From positions 124,001 through 188,000 of the forward strand of contig NZ_JBBPBZ010000001.1 of assembly GCF_038070105.1 (NCBI RefSeq): a DNA stretch of 64,000 bases, written 5' to 3'. Below are positions 54,384 through 62,537 of this stretch, piece by piece (position 1 is the stretch's first letter; the number at the start of each line of letters is the position of its first letter). A program made the translations under genes and the position numbers. Below the pieces are notes generated by a model that worked only from the letters and a program-made list of their open reading frames with translations, was not told where the DNA came from and did no database searches. This DNA is from Methylocystis sp. IM3 (GTDB lineage Bacteria; Pseudomonadota; Alphaproteobacteria; Rhizobiales; Beijerinckiaceae).

Positions 54384-54839
54384 TCAACCTTCCCCTTTGA
54401 CGCCTACAACGCCGAGCCAAATTGCCGGCCGTGCACCGACATAGGCACCGGCGCTAAAGAGACATGCGCCGACGAGCATTCCGACGATGAGCCACTGAAT
54501 CATTTGCCGCCTTGCGACGTCACGGGCCACATCTCGGGCCGCCGTCGCAATCGCTTTTGCCAAGTCCGCTTTCGCCGACTCAGCGCCTGCTCGAATCGTC
54601 GCCTCTGCTGCCACTCGCGTTTCCGAGAGAACGCGTTGCGCTTCCGCCGCTATCGCTTTGGGGAACTGCCGATAGAGGCCCTCATAATACTGAAGCGCGA
54701 AGATCACGAGCCAAAGCGCGTCATTTTCCCGCAATCCCAGTTCTACTTGAATCCGTCGCAGTTGCTCGCGCTCGCTTTCGGTCGCTGCGCGTCCAAGCAG
54801 CCTTTCGAAGCTCGAGATCGTTGTGGTCGCGTCAGTCAT
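54384..54839 (-). CDS. TraM-like conjugation protein with C-terminal membrane anchor
   Basis: A 151-residue protein, mostly helical and rich in Ala, Glu and Arg (residues about 60-110 suggest a coiled coil: ETRVAAEATIRAGAESAKAD), ending in one membrane helix (MIQWLIVGMLVGACLFSAGA). Size, architecture and position after a TraL-like ATPase mirror RP4 TraM (145 residues, C-terminal hydrophobic segment). It overlaps the ATPase gene by 8 nt. The name is by architecture and synteny, not by clear sequence identity. Confidence 0.55.
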   Translation of the reverse strand: MTDATTTISSFERLLGRAATESEREQLRRIQVELGLRENDALWLVIFALQYYEGLYRQFPKAIAAEAQRVLSETRVAAEATIRAGAESAKADLAKAIATAARDVARDVARRQMIQWLIVGMLVGACLFSAGAYVGARPAIWLGVVGVKGEG

Positions 54840-55518
54840 CAGCGACGATCGTCGCCAACACCTTGTTGACCTCTTCGAGCCAACGTCGCAGTTCGGCTCG
54901 ATTGCCGATCGGCATGGTTTGCCATGCGCGCGCGATGCTCAGGCGATTGCTGTAGAGATCATCGCTCACGCGATCGGCCATGTCGGGGAACAGCAGGGAA
55001 CGCCCGCCTTGTTTCTCGACCGAGGCCTTCACCTTGGAGCCATTGTAAAGCTCGAATTTCGTATCGGCTCCGAAGTAGCCGTTCTTCAGAACGTGCACTC
55101 TCGAGTTCGGAATGGCGTCGACATAGTCTTGCAGCAATTCCAGGCTGTCGCGCTGACGATTGACGACCCACAGCGTCACGAGCTCGCGCTCGAGCTCTTC
55201 GAGAGACTGGCTGAGCGTCCGGCCATAAGCGGCGACGCCCATGTTATTGCGGGCCGCCGTGTTGACGACGACGATGCTCTCTTTGTTTTCGTCGCAGATA
55301 TTGACGAAGCGAATCCATCCGTCCGCTTCGTCCAAATTTACAAGTTCGCAGACCACTTCGTTTTCGTATGATTTGAAAACGTCGGGGTTTGAGGTGTCGG
55401 CGTCGATGACGAAGACCTCTTCGCCTCTTTGGGTCAGATTGTGGACGAGCGCCATCGAAACGAGCGACTTCCCGACCCCGCCCTTGCTGCCGCCCACCAC
55501 GTAAATCGCCTTGCTCAT
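54832..55518 (-). CDS. ParA/TraL-like P-loop ATPase
   Basis: A 228-residue Walker-type ATPase of the ParA/MinD superfamily with deviant Walker A GGSKGGVGKS (residues 9-18) and FVIDADTSNPD as the Walker A' / switch. Such stand-alone ATPases occur as TraL in IncP transfer regions, StbB in IncW plasmids, or as partition proteins. Here it lies between a TraK-like and a TraM-like gene and there is no parB, so the transfer role is favoured. Confidence 0.8.
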   Translation of the reverse strand: MSKAIYVVGGSKGGVGKSLVSMALVHNLTQRGEEVFVIDADTSNPDVFKSYENEVVCELVNLDEADGWIRFVNICDENKESIVVVNTAARNNMGVAAYGRTLSQSLEELERELVTLWVVNRQRDSLELLQDYVDAIPNSRVHVLKNGYFGADTKFELYNGSKVKASVEKQGGRSLLFPDMADRVSDDLYSNRLSIARAWQTMPIGNRAELRRWLEEVNKVLATIVADD

Positions 55519-55529
55519 TAAGCGCGCTC

Positions 55530-56027
55530 CTAAATTTGCTCGCGGTCTCGTCGAATGGGAAAGGATGACGCTCGAGGAACGGATGGATCATCCGATCTTC
55601 CGGCCCTCGCCGCCTCGGGCGCCCGGATGATCGGGCTTGGCATTGGCGGGATCGGACGCCCTGTGCCCTGTTCCGATCTTTTGCCGTTGTTCATTGGCGC
55701 CGCCTGCGCAGCGCCGGAAGGCTGCACCGACTCTGGAGGCGCGGGCTGAAGGTTCACGCTTCCCGCTTTTGGCGTCTCGCTACGCTCCCCTCCCTTCCCC
55801 TTACGCTTTTCCCCGAGGTGCCGACGCAACGTAGCGATGGAGACATTGAGGCCATCCGCCGCGAGCATTTCTTGGATGTCCTTGTAGGAGAGGTTCTTTT
55901 CCTCGCAGACCTTCGCGATCTCGTCGCGCATGGACCGCAGCAGCGAGGCGAAGGTGAGGCTGCGCTCGCGCTTTGGAGCGGCGAGCAGCCGTTGCTTCAG
56001 CTTCTCCTTCTGATCTTCGAGATCCAT
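55530..56027 (-). CDS. TraK-like oriT-binding protein
   Basis: A 165-residue protein. The N-terminal part (FASLLRSMRDEIAKVCEEKN; LSYKDIQEMLAADGLNVSIA; TLRRHLGEK) has the DNA-binding pattern of TraK/StbA-type accessory proteins (RDEI ... GYS ... I ... L ... F.R). The remaining 90 residues are Pro/Ala-rich and disordered. It starts the minus-strand operon next to the candidate oriT, as traK does in RP4. Assignment is by pattern and position. Confidence 0.6.
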   Translation of the reverse strand: MDLEDQKEKLKQRLLAAPKRERSLTFASLLRSMRDEIAKVCEEKNLSYKDIQEMLAADGLNVSIATLRRHLGEKRKGKGGERSETPKAGSVNLQPAPPESVQPSGAAQAAPMNNGKRSEQGTGRPIPPMPSPIIRAPEAARAGRSDDPSVPRASSFPIRRDREQI

Positions 56028-56403
56028 GCACGCAAAATATTATAAAATGGCAACATCTGCAACTGGGCGTCATGCGGAAGCGCGCAGTGGGCGCGGAGGA
56101 TGAATAATCGCTTGGGCGTCCCCTGAGTTCGGCATGAGCACGGCATGAGCTTTTAATGAGCATGGGTACGCATGTGGCGCTCTTATCGTGAGCGTTCAAT
56201 GAGATCTGTGGAGCTTTGGATGGGCGCCAAGCGAACTACCCTGCGCATCGGCTGGGTTTATGGTGAGATAGATGATGTAATGTGATGTAAATGACGCGCG
56301 CAGAGGCGAGCACTAAACGAGTAATGCATGATTGAATATGAACATGCTGATGATTTAATACTTTTGAAGATTGATTTCCTCTTGGCAGGATACCGAAAAT
56401 GTA
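56028..56403. other. AT-rich part of the transfer origin region
   Basis: About 375 bases between divergent transfer genes, visibly richer in A/T than the surroundings (for example 56270-56400). Intrinsic bends and accessory-protein sites are expected here in IncP-like origins. No ORF is supported. Confidence 0.45.
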
Positions 56404-56446
56404 GCACATTTTCTTATGTGCCCTCGCCGGGCGGGCTATCTTGGGT
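56404..56446 (+). other. oriT: Candidate origin of transfer (oriT) with nic-like site
   Basis: In the gap between divergent TraK-like and MobC-like genes lies GCACAT-N6-ATGTGC (56404-56421), then a GC-rich hairpin GCCC-N5-GGGC (56420-56432) and TATCTTG|G (56437-56444). The last resembles the IncP-type nic consensus TATCCTG|C with one change before the cleavage point. The order inverted repeat, then nic, then mob genes fits MOBP origins. Confidence 0.5.
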
Positions 56447-56494
56447 CCGGCAGTTTGGCCAAGCCAAACCGAACCCTCACGGTAGAGCTGAGAC

Positions 56495-56899
56495 ATGACG
56501 GACAAGCAGACGGGTTCCCGCCGTAAAGCAGTGACGCGCAGCGTCCGTATGAGCGCGCAAGAACACGCGCTCTTTGGGGAGTTTTGCGAGTCCTTGAATG
56601 TGACGCCAAGCGAAGCATTGCGGCGCTTGGCGAGATCCGCCGCACTTTTGGGACCGACGTTCACGGGCGAGGCGCGCGTTGAAGTCATTGCGCTCACCCG
56701 ACAAATGCGCGCCGTCGGCAATAATCTCAACCAGACCGTCCATCACATGAATGCGGGACATGTGATCCAAAGCGAAGATTTGAAGGGCCACCTGGAAGCG
56801 GTCAGCCGCGCAATCGGCGAGCTTGATCGCCTGTATCGGTCGCTTTGCGTCAAATCCTATCGACGCGCGGAAGCTGTTGTCGCTGGGCGGTCGAAATGA
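56495..56899 (+). CDS. MobC/TraJ-like relaxosome accessory protein
   Basis: A 134-residue protein with an N-terminal ribbon-helix-helix-like stretch (SRRKAVTRSVRMSAQEHALF; LNVTPSEALRRLARSAAL) and the MobC signature REx-like segment LTRQMRAVGNNLNQTVHHMN. It binds oriT and helps the relaxase. It overlaps the relaxase gene by 4 nt (ATGA), so expression is coupled. Confidence 0.85.
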   Translation: MTDKQTGSRRKAVTRSVRMSAQEHALFGEFCESLNVTPSEALRRLARSAALLGPTFTGEARVEVIALTRQMRAVGNNLNQTVHHMNAGHVIQSEDLKGHLEAVSRAIGELDRLYRSLCVKSYRRAEAVVAGRSK

Positions 56900-59868
56900 T
56901 CGATCTTGTCGCGTATGAACTGCGTCCCCTGTCCGAGCGCCTGCGTGGGATCAGAACGGCAAGGGATTTCCGCGAACGACGGGCGCTACTCGAGGCGGTG
57001 GCTTCTGGGGCGCCTCCGGAAGCGGCGGGCGCCTCCCCTGTCCGCTCGTCGCAATTGACTCGCCCCCCTGCAAATGGCCTGCCCTATTCGGGGCCGCGCG
57101 CTCCGTCGGGCGGCGCCGGCGAGAAACTCGAAGACGAATGGGCCCTGCGGCGGCCGGGAAGCGGGCGCGGCGGGGAATCGGCAATTCGCCCTGCGCCACG
57201 GTTTCCTCCGGGAGTGAAGCCTTTATCAACCGAGGCCGCTTCCTCTGGATCCTCAGGCCCCGCTGCATCGATCGCCGCTAAGGCCGGTCTCGCCACCGGC
57301 TCGCAAGCCGCCGTCGTGAAGCTCGCGAGCTACGGCTCAGGGAGCGCGCGCGCCGCGTCGCTTCTGAACTATCAGAGCGATAAGGGCCAGCTCACCCTCG
57401 AACGCGAGGATGGGACTCTCGTGACCGGCAAGGCCGCCGTCGACGATCTCGCCGCGCACTGGCGCGATGACGACCCGCGCGAGCCTTCGAACGATATTTT
57501 CCGCGTCACCTTCACATTCGAGGGCAGGCTCGGTCCCGACGAAGCGCGGGTCGGCCTCGCGGTCGCCCTCGGCGGCCATCGTTACGCTTGGCGGCTGGAG
57601 GAGCGGTACGACTCCACGCTCGTGCATCTCGTTGCTGTCGCCGCCGGCGCCCGCAAAGACGAATATGGAAAGAAGGAGCGGATTTACGCCAACGCGAAAT
57701 CTCTTCGTTGCTTCCATGCCAAGATCGAGGACGCCTTCGGCCGCGACGTCGATCTCTCTGGGCCCGTTTGGGCGCATGGCGTCGAGGGCGCGACGACCCA
57801 ACTTGCGGCGCTCACCAAGGCGGGCGCGTTTCCTGCGGAGACCGACGCCGGCATGAGTCTGGAAGAAGCCGCCGATCGCCATTTCGCAAAACAGCCGAGC
57901 AACGCAAATCGCCCGAAGCCTGAGAATTTCAATCCCGCGCTGGAGATTGCCAAGACCTGGCGCCCCGCCATGAGATCGAGCAGCCCGCGGGATTTTGCGC
58001 ATGTGATCCTAAGCGCAAAACCAGGGACCGACAAAGACGCCTTCATGGACGCTGCGCGCGCGACGCTCGCGCGCGAGTTCAGGGGGCATGAATATGTGTT
58101 CGTCATGCACACGAACAGGCGGCATATTCACGTCCATGCCGCCGTGAGGCTAACAAGCGCCGCGGGCGAAAAGCTGCATCCTGGGATACAGGATTTCAAC
58201 CGGTGGCGTCAGACGCTCGCCAAGGAAGCGCGCGAACGTCATATCCCCATGGAGGGCGTTCGTCGCTTCGATCAGGCTCACGCGCCTTCCTATCGGCTCA
58301 AGGACGTGAAAATGGTCGAGCGCGGCATCGCGCCCGAGAGCGTCCGGCGACGCGTCGAGCGGGTGCAGAACCGTGAAATTCACCGACCCACGCGCGAGGA
58401 GGGTCGTCGCCGCGCCGCCGAGGCGGCCTCTGAATGGAAATCATTGGCCGCGCGCCGGGCGGCTGTTCTTCCGCCCCCTGCGGCAGGCGCAATGCGGCTG
58501 TATCGCGCCGAGGCGGCGAATGATGGTTCTCACCGCGCGCCCCTCTTTTCCATCGATCGCGCGCTTGCCGAAGCCTATGCAGCGAAAGGCAGAGCGTCGC
58601 AGCTCGTCTATTTGGACGTTCCCGCGGAGCGAATTTCCGAGTTGCGCCCGTCGCGCGAGCTACCGGCGAAAGTCTTCGTCGTGCCCCCTGCCCTCGACGC
58701 GCTCCGCAAGCCCGTCGACTGGATCGACGAAGCCGCCGTTTTGCCCTTCCAACGTCGCGTCGACGCCGCGCTGACAACGATACAGCAAAAACGCCCAATT
58801 GTTTCCAAGGAGGATAAAGCCATGCGAACAGCCGAAACAATGGAGGCCGCCCGACGCAATATGGCCGACGCAATGGACCGTCTAGGCGGCTATCTGCCCG
58901 AGGGCGCGGTCAAGGATGATCTGATGCGGCGGTCGCGCGACATTCTTGCTCGCGCCGAGGGGGCAACCAAAGAGCAAGAGCGGCTGGAACGAAACCCAGG
59001 ACAGATCGAGGGCGACCGTTTCGTGGAGCCCGAGCCACGAAACGTCGGCACCCTGTTCACTAATGAGAAGAAGGGGACAGAGATCCACTACAACCGCCAT
59101 GATCGAGAGACTGGCGCGTTCCAGACTCTTGCTTTCATAGATAGCGGCAAACAGCTCGACATTCGCGATTGGACCAACGAGGAGAGCGTCAATGCGGCTC
59201 TGAAACTCGCCTCTCAAAAATGGGAAAAGCTGAGCGTCAGCGGAAGCGACGAATATAAGGAAACCGTCGCCAAACTTGCCGCGGAAAATGGCTACGAGAT
59301 CACAAACCCGGAATTGCAGGACCGCATTCGTGAACTCCACGCTAAGCTCGAAGCGCAGCGCGCGAGCATCACCCAAGGAAAAGAACGAGCCGAAGCCAAA
59401 GAGACAGACGCGCCTGTGAAATCTGCTCCACTTTCGGAGGCGGAACATCAAAGGCCCGCCGACGCGCCAGTCCTCAACACGACGCCAGCCGAGCGCGCGA
59501 TCGAGCTCAACAGCATCCGCGAGCGCGTCGACGTCGAGGCGCAAGAAGAAACCCGCCAGGCGGCACGCGCTAGGGAAACTCACGAAACCAACGCCGCCGC
59601 CGGAGCCGAGGGAGCGCCGTACCGCGCTCCGGAGGAAGCCCGCGCGGCGCGTGAAGCAGAGCGGGCCGTAGACAACAGTCCTGCTCGCGAAATCCCCGCG
59701 GACCCCATGCAAAGCGAGGCCATCCAAGCCCTTCGCTTTGAACAGCGCCGCGTGCTCGATCAAGCTAGTCGTGACGAGCAGCGGCGTATTGACGCGGAGA
59801 ACGCCGAGCGCTTCCGCCAAGACGAGCGCCGTCAGGATCGCGACGAAGCGGAAGGCGAGTCGATGTAA
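56896..59868 (+). CDS. Conjugative relaxase with ART-like and LPD7-like segments
   Basis: A 990-residue relaxase from the ATG at 56896. After a Pro/Gly-rich N-terminus comes a region with SLLNYQSDKG (candidate catalytic Tyr159) and the metal-binding motif III HTNRRHIHVHAAV (His405, His411, His413). Residues 533-610 (MRLYRAEAAND; FSIDRALAEAYAAKG; LVYLDVPAERI; KVFVVPP) look like an ADP-ribosyltransferase fold. Around 710-820 (GTLFTNEKKGTEIHYNRHDR; FQTLAFIDSGKQLDIRDW) is an LPD7-like domain of large plasmid polyproteins, followed by a charged coiled-coil tail. The spacing from Tyr159 to motif III is longer than usual, so the nucleophile assignment is tentative. Confidence 0.85.
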   Translation: MIDLVAYELRPLSERLRGIRTARDFRERRALLEAVASGAPPEAAGASPVRSSQLTRPPANGLPYSGPRAPSGGAGEKLEDEWALRRPGSGRGGESAIRPAPRFPPGVKPLSTEAASSGSSGPAASIAAKAGLATGSQAAVVKLASYGSGSARAASLLNYQSDKGQLTLEREDGTLVTGKAAVDDLAAHWRDDDPREPSNDIFRVTFTFEGRLGPDEARVGLAVALGGHRYAWRLEERYDSTLVHLVAVAAGARKDEYGKKERIYANAKSLRCFHAKIEDAFGRDVDLSGPVWAHGVEGATTQLAALTKAGAFPAETDAGMSLEEAADRHFAKQPSNANRPKPENFNPALEIAKTWRPAMRSSSPRDFAHVILSAKPGTDKDAFMDAARATLAREFRGHEYVFVMHTNRRHIHVHAAVRLTSAAGEKLHPGIQDFNRWRQTLAKEARERHIPMEGVRRFDQAHAPSYRLKDVKMVERGIAPESVRRRVERVQNREIHRPTREEGRRRAAEAASEWKSLAARRAAVLPPPAAGAMRLYRAEAANDGSHRAPLFSIDRALAEAYAAKGRASQLVYLDVPAERISELRPSRELPAKVFVVPPALDALRKPVDWIDEAAVLPFQRRVDAALTTIQQKRPIVSKEDKAMRTAETMEAARRNMADAMDRLGGYLPEGAVKDDLMRRSRDILARAEGATKEQERLERNPGQIEGDRFVEPEPRNVGTLFTNEKKGTEIHYNRHDRETGAFQTLAFIDSGKQLDIRDWTNEESVNAALKLASQKWEKLSVSGSDEYKETVAKLAAENGYEITNPELQDRIRELHAKLEAQRASITQGKERAEAKETDAPVKSAPLSEAEHQRPADAPVLNTTPAERAIELNSIRERVDVEAQEETRQAARARETHETNAAAGAEGAPYRAPEEARAAREAERAVDNSPAREIPADPMQSEAIQALRFEQRRVLDQASRDEQRRIDAENAERFRQDERRQDRDEAEGESM

Positions 59869-60099
59869 AAAGGCCTCGTCTTTCGGCTGTTCGATTCCAC
59901 GAAATGCGGTCGCCATGGAGCACTTTACGATTGAACGTCATTCTCCCGACTTCAGCTGTTGGCGGTGGTTCGTGTCAAATGCCCCTCCGCAAATAGCAAT
60001 GGAATCAATAAGCATACGAGGGCAGGATCGTGAGGCCGGTCGGCGCGCGCAAGGGCGCCCCGGCGTTGTTCCAAATTTGCTCACGCCGCGGTTGCAGCC

Positions 60100-60777
60100 A
60101 TGCTAATCCGACTTTTCCTCCAGACATCCGTTTGGCTCGCCGGCATGACCGTCCTCCTTTTCGTGCCGGCTGGCACGATCGCATGGCCGGAGGCCTGGAT
60201 CTTCTTGGGCATCATCGGAGGGGTCGGCGCGGCCGCGGGGCTGTGGTTCGCCCGTCACGATCCTGGTCTCTTGAGAGAGCGGCTCTCCTCACCCTTCCAA
60301 ACCGGTCAGCCCGCATGGGACAAGGCGATCCTGTCGCTGTTCTTCGCGCTCTACTTGGCGTCCTTCGTTGTGATGGGTCTCGATGCCGTCCGTTGGCGAT
60401 CGACCGTCATGCCGGCGTGGGCCGAGGCTGTGGGCGCCGTCTGCATCTTGGCGTCCTACGCGATCATCTGGCGCGTCTTGGCGGAGAACTCCTTCGCCGC
60501 GCCGGTCGTCCGGATACAGGAGGAGCGCGGACAGAGGATCGTGACGACCGGTCCTTACGGCATCGTGCGCCATCCGATGTACGGCGGCGCGGTCCTATTT
60601 CTGCTCGGGACGCCGCTGCTGCTCGGCTCGTCCTACGGGCTCGTCTTCGCGCCCCTGCTGGTGACCCTGCTCGCCGTCCGCTCGGTCTTTGAGGAGCGTG
60701 TGCTCGCGGAGCGGTTCCCCGAATACGCCGCCTACGCGGAAAAGGTCAGATACCGCTTCGTGCCCTTCATTTGGTAG
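60100..60777 (+). CDS. Isoprenylcysteine methyltransferase-like membrane protein
   Basis: A 225-residue integral membrane protein with five or six helices and the ICMT/PEMT signature near the C-terminus: GQRIVTTGPYGIVRHPMYGG followed by EERVLAERFPEYAAYAEKVR. The RHPMY motif binds S-adenosylmethionine. Bacterial members methylate unknown, probably lipid or small hydrophobic, acceptors. It stands between the relaxase and a convergent nuclease gene (5 nt between stops). Confidence 0.88.
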   Translation: MLIRLFLQTSVWLAGMTVLLFVPAGTIAWPEAWIFLGIIGGVGAAAGLWFARHDPGLLRERLSSPFQTGQPAWDKAILSLFFALYLASFVVMGLDAVRWRSTVMPAWAEAVGAVCILASYAIIWRVLAENSFAAPVVRIQEERGQRIVTTGPYGIVRHPMYGGAVLFLLGTPLLLGSSYGLVFAPLLVTLLAVRSVFEERVLAERFPEYAAYAEKVRYRFVPFIW

Positions 60778-60782
60778 CGGGG

Positions 60783-61538
60783 CTACCAACTCGAGGCTTT
60801 CCGCCACCCGGCGGCGACTGCTTGTTCCTCGGTGCAGAACCAGCGTTTGTCCGGCCCCTTATCCATACGCACGCGATCATATGTGCGATCCCCCGGCACG
60901 TGATAGATGCGCTCACCATTGCGGCTGACGTTGCCTTTGATCAGGCAACCCGCAGCGACTGAGTTATCCCTCCTCGGTGCGGGAGCGGGATTCGCGAATT
61001 GATTGCCGGGGGCCGGCAGCGGATTGGCGCCTGCCCACATCTGCTCGAAGCGGGCCTCGAAGGCGTGGGCGGCGGCCGACTCCCGCAATATGATGAGGTC
61101 GTTGTCCTGCTGCTTGAGGCCCGAGGCCGATAGGTTTGCAGAGCCCGAGCGCAGGATCCGGCCGTCGATCGCATAGGACTTCAGATGCATGTAGGGCCCT
61201 GGCGCCTTCATGCGGATGCTGCCCGTGATCTCGCGCAGGCGGTCGAGGGCATGCTGTTGGCTGGGGTCGAGCACGATGCGAACGACCACCCCGCGCCGGT
61301 GGGCGTCAATCAGGGCGTCGATGACTGGCCAATCGGTCGGCGAATAGGCCGCCATGTCTATCTTCGTGTGGGCCGAACGCAGCAGGTCGACGTCCACGCG
61401 CTCGAGGTTCTCGGCAGGCGCGTAATGGATTTCGACGTCCGCGGCTCGGGCCGGCGCCGCGCAGACGGCAAGAAATCCGTGTAAGGCGAACGCCAGCGCA
61501 AGGCAGGCGCAAACTCGTTTCCCCGTCGGCAATCCCAT
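60783..61538 (-). CDS. Phospholipase D-type nuclease with signal peptide
   Basis: A 251-residue exported protein (signal ending AAPARAAD). The PLD domain carries a single HKD-like motif, MHLKSYAIDGRILRSGSANL, as in Nuc-type endonucleases of IncN plasmids, which dimerise to form one active site. The C-terminal extension (CLIKGNVSRNGERIYHVPGD; WFCTEEQAVAAGWRKA) is a small domain seen attached to nucleases. A role in periplasmic or entry-related DNA processing is plausible given the transfer genes nearby. Confidence 0.87.
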   Translation of the reverse strand: MGLPTGKRVCACLALAFALHGFLAVCAAPARAADVEIHYAPAENLERVDVDLLRSAHTKIDMAAYSPTDWPVIDALIDAHRRGVVVRIVLDPSQQHALDRLREITGSIRMKAPGPYMHLKSYAIDGRILRSGSANLSASGLKQQDNDLIILRESAAAHAFEARFEQMWAGANPLPAPGNQFANPAPAPRRDNSVAAGCLIKGNVSRNGERIYHVPGDRTYDRVRMDKGPDKRWFCTEEQAVAAGWRKASSW

Positions 61539-61598
61539 CCCCCGGCCTTCCGGAGGTCGCCCTCCTCATATAAGAACGAATATAGAACGGAAGAGGCT

Positions 61599-62198
61599 AT
61601 GTCCATGCCCCGCAGATCAAACCGCCGATCGGATCGCTTTGTGGACCGCGAGCGCCTCTTGGCGGCGATGGGCGGCTGCCGGGAAACGATCACGCGTGAA
61701 CAGGCGCGCATGGAGATCTCAGGCCCGTTGTATTTCTCGTCGTCCACGGTGTTGGCCGCCATCGACGGGCTGGCCCTGATGCTCACCGGCAGGAGGGACT
61801 ACTTCCATTTGACGGGCCACGGGGTTCATGAGGGGAATGCAGCCGCAGGGAGGAAGCCGATGCTCGCCACCAGGAACCTGTTCGCGAACGTGCCCGAACG
61901 CTTGATCGACGAGGAGATCACAATCTTGGCCGAGTTTCCCGGCGCGAGGATCGAGCGGATCGTTTCCACCGGGCAGGCCAGCCAGCCTGGCTTCTGGTAC
62001 GACCAGGAGCGGGTGGAATGGGTCGTGCTGCTGAGTGGCTCGGCGGGCTTGTTGTTCGACGGCGAGGGCGCGCCGCGCAGTCTGCGTCCGGGCGACTACG
62101 TGGAGATCCCGGCCCATGCTCGGCATCGCGTCGAATGGACGGACGCCAACGAGGCGACGGTGTGGCTCACAGTGCATGTGGGCGGCAAAGCTGGATGA
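61599..62198 (+). CDS. Cupin-domain protein, possibly with a second N-terminal domain
   Basis: The C-terminal 112 residues (from MLATRNLFANVPERLIDEEI) form a cupin: WVVLLSGSAGLLFDG, LRPGDYVEIPAHARHRVEWT. The metal-binding His set is partly degenerate (HARHRVEW retains two). The ATG at 61860 has a strong SD (GGGAGGAAG) and would give this cupin alone. The same frame is open from 61599 and the added 87 residues (FSSSTVLAAIDGLALMLTGR then RDYFHL) also look like a real protein family, so either a fusion or two in-frame products exist. Confidence 0.65.
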   Translation: MSMPRRSNRRSDRFVDRERLLAAMGGCRETITREQARMEISGPLYFSSSTVLAAIDGLALMLTGRRDYFHLTGHGVHEGNAAAGRKPMLATRNLFANVPERLIDEEITILAEFPGARIERIVSTGQASQPGFWYDQERVEWVVLLSGSAGLLFDGEGAPRSLRPGDYVEIPAHARHRVEWTDANEATVWLTVHVGGKAG

Positions 62199-62537
62199 TG
62201 CTGGGCGGAGGGCTCGACGCCGTGGGCCTGTGTTCTCGAGAAACGAATTTGACACCTTTTCTTCCAGCCGATTTGGAGACCGCGATTCGATCCCGTTTCG
62301 TCCTCGATGCGTCCTGCCAATCCCGAACTCGGATAGCGCCTCGAACCGCCATCTATACCGACCGTCAACCAACCCGGACCAGGAAAGCGGCGATTTCATC
62401 TCCGGGCGCCAACGCCCGTCGCATCGCGTGGGCTCGGGGGCTCCATCCCCATCGCCCCACGTCGAAGGCATCCTCTTGCCCGTAGGAAAGCCTTCAATCA
62501 GGATCCGTCGCGGGGAGCGACCCGCTCCAATGCGAGA
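62199..62537. other. Intergenic region, no gene recognised
   Basis: About 340 bases with several short open frames but no domain-like sequence. It separates the cupin gene from a hypothetical gene on the same strand. Confidence 0.35.

Noticed and set aside
58882..59916. 344-codon minus-strand open frame opposite the relaxase 3' half
   Set aside because: Mirrors the repetitive Ala/Glu/Arg codons of the relaxase tail; no domain seen.
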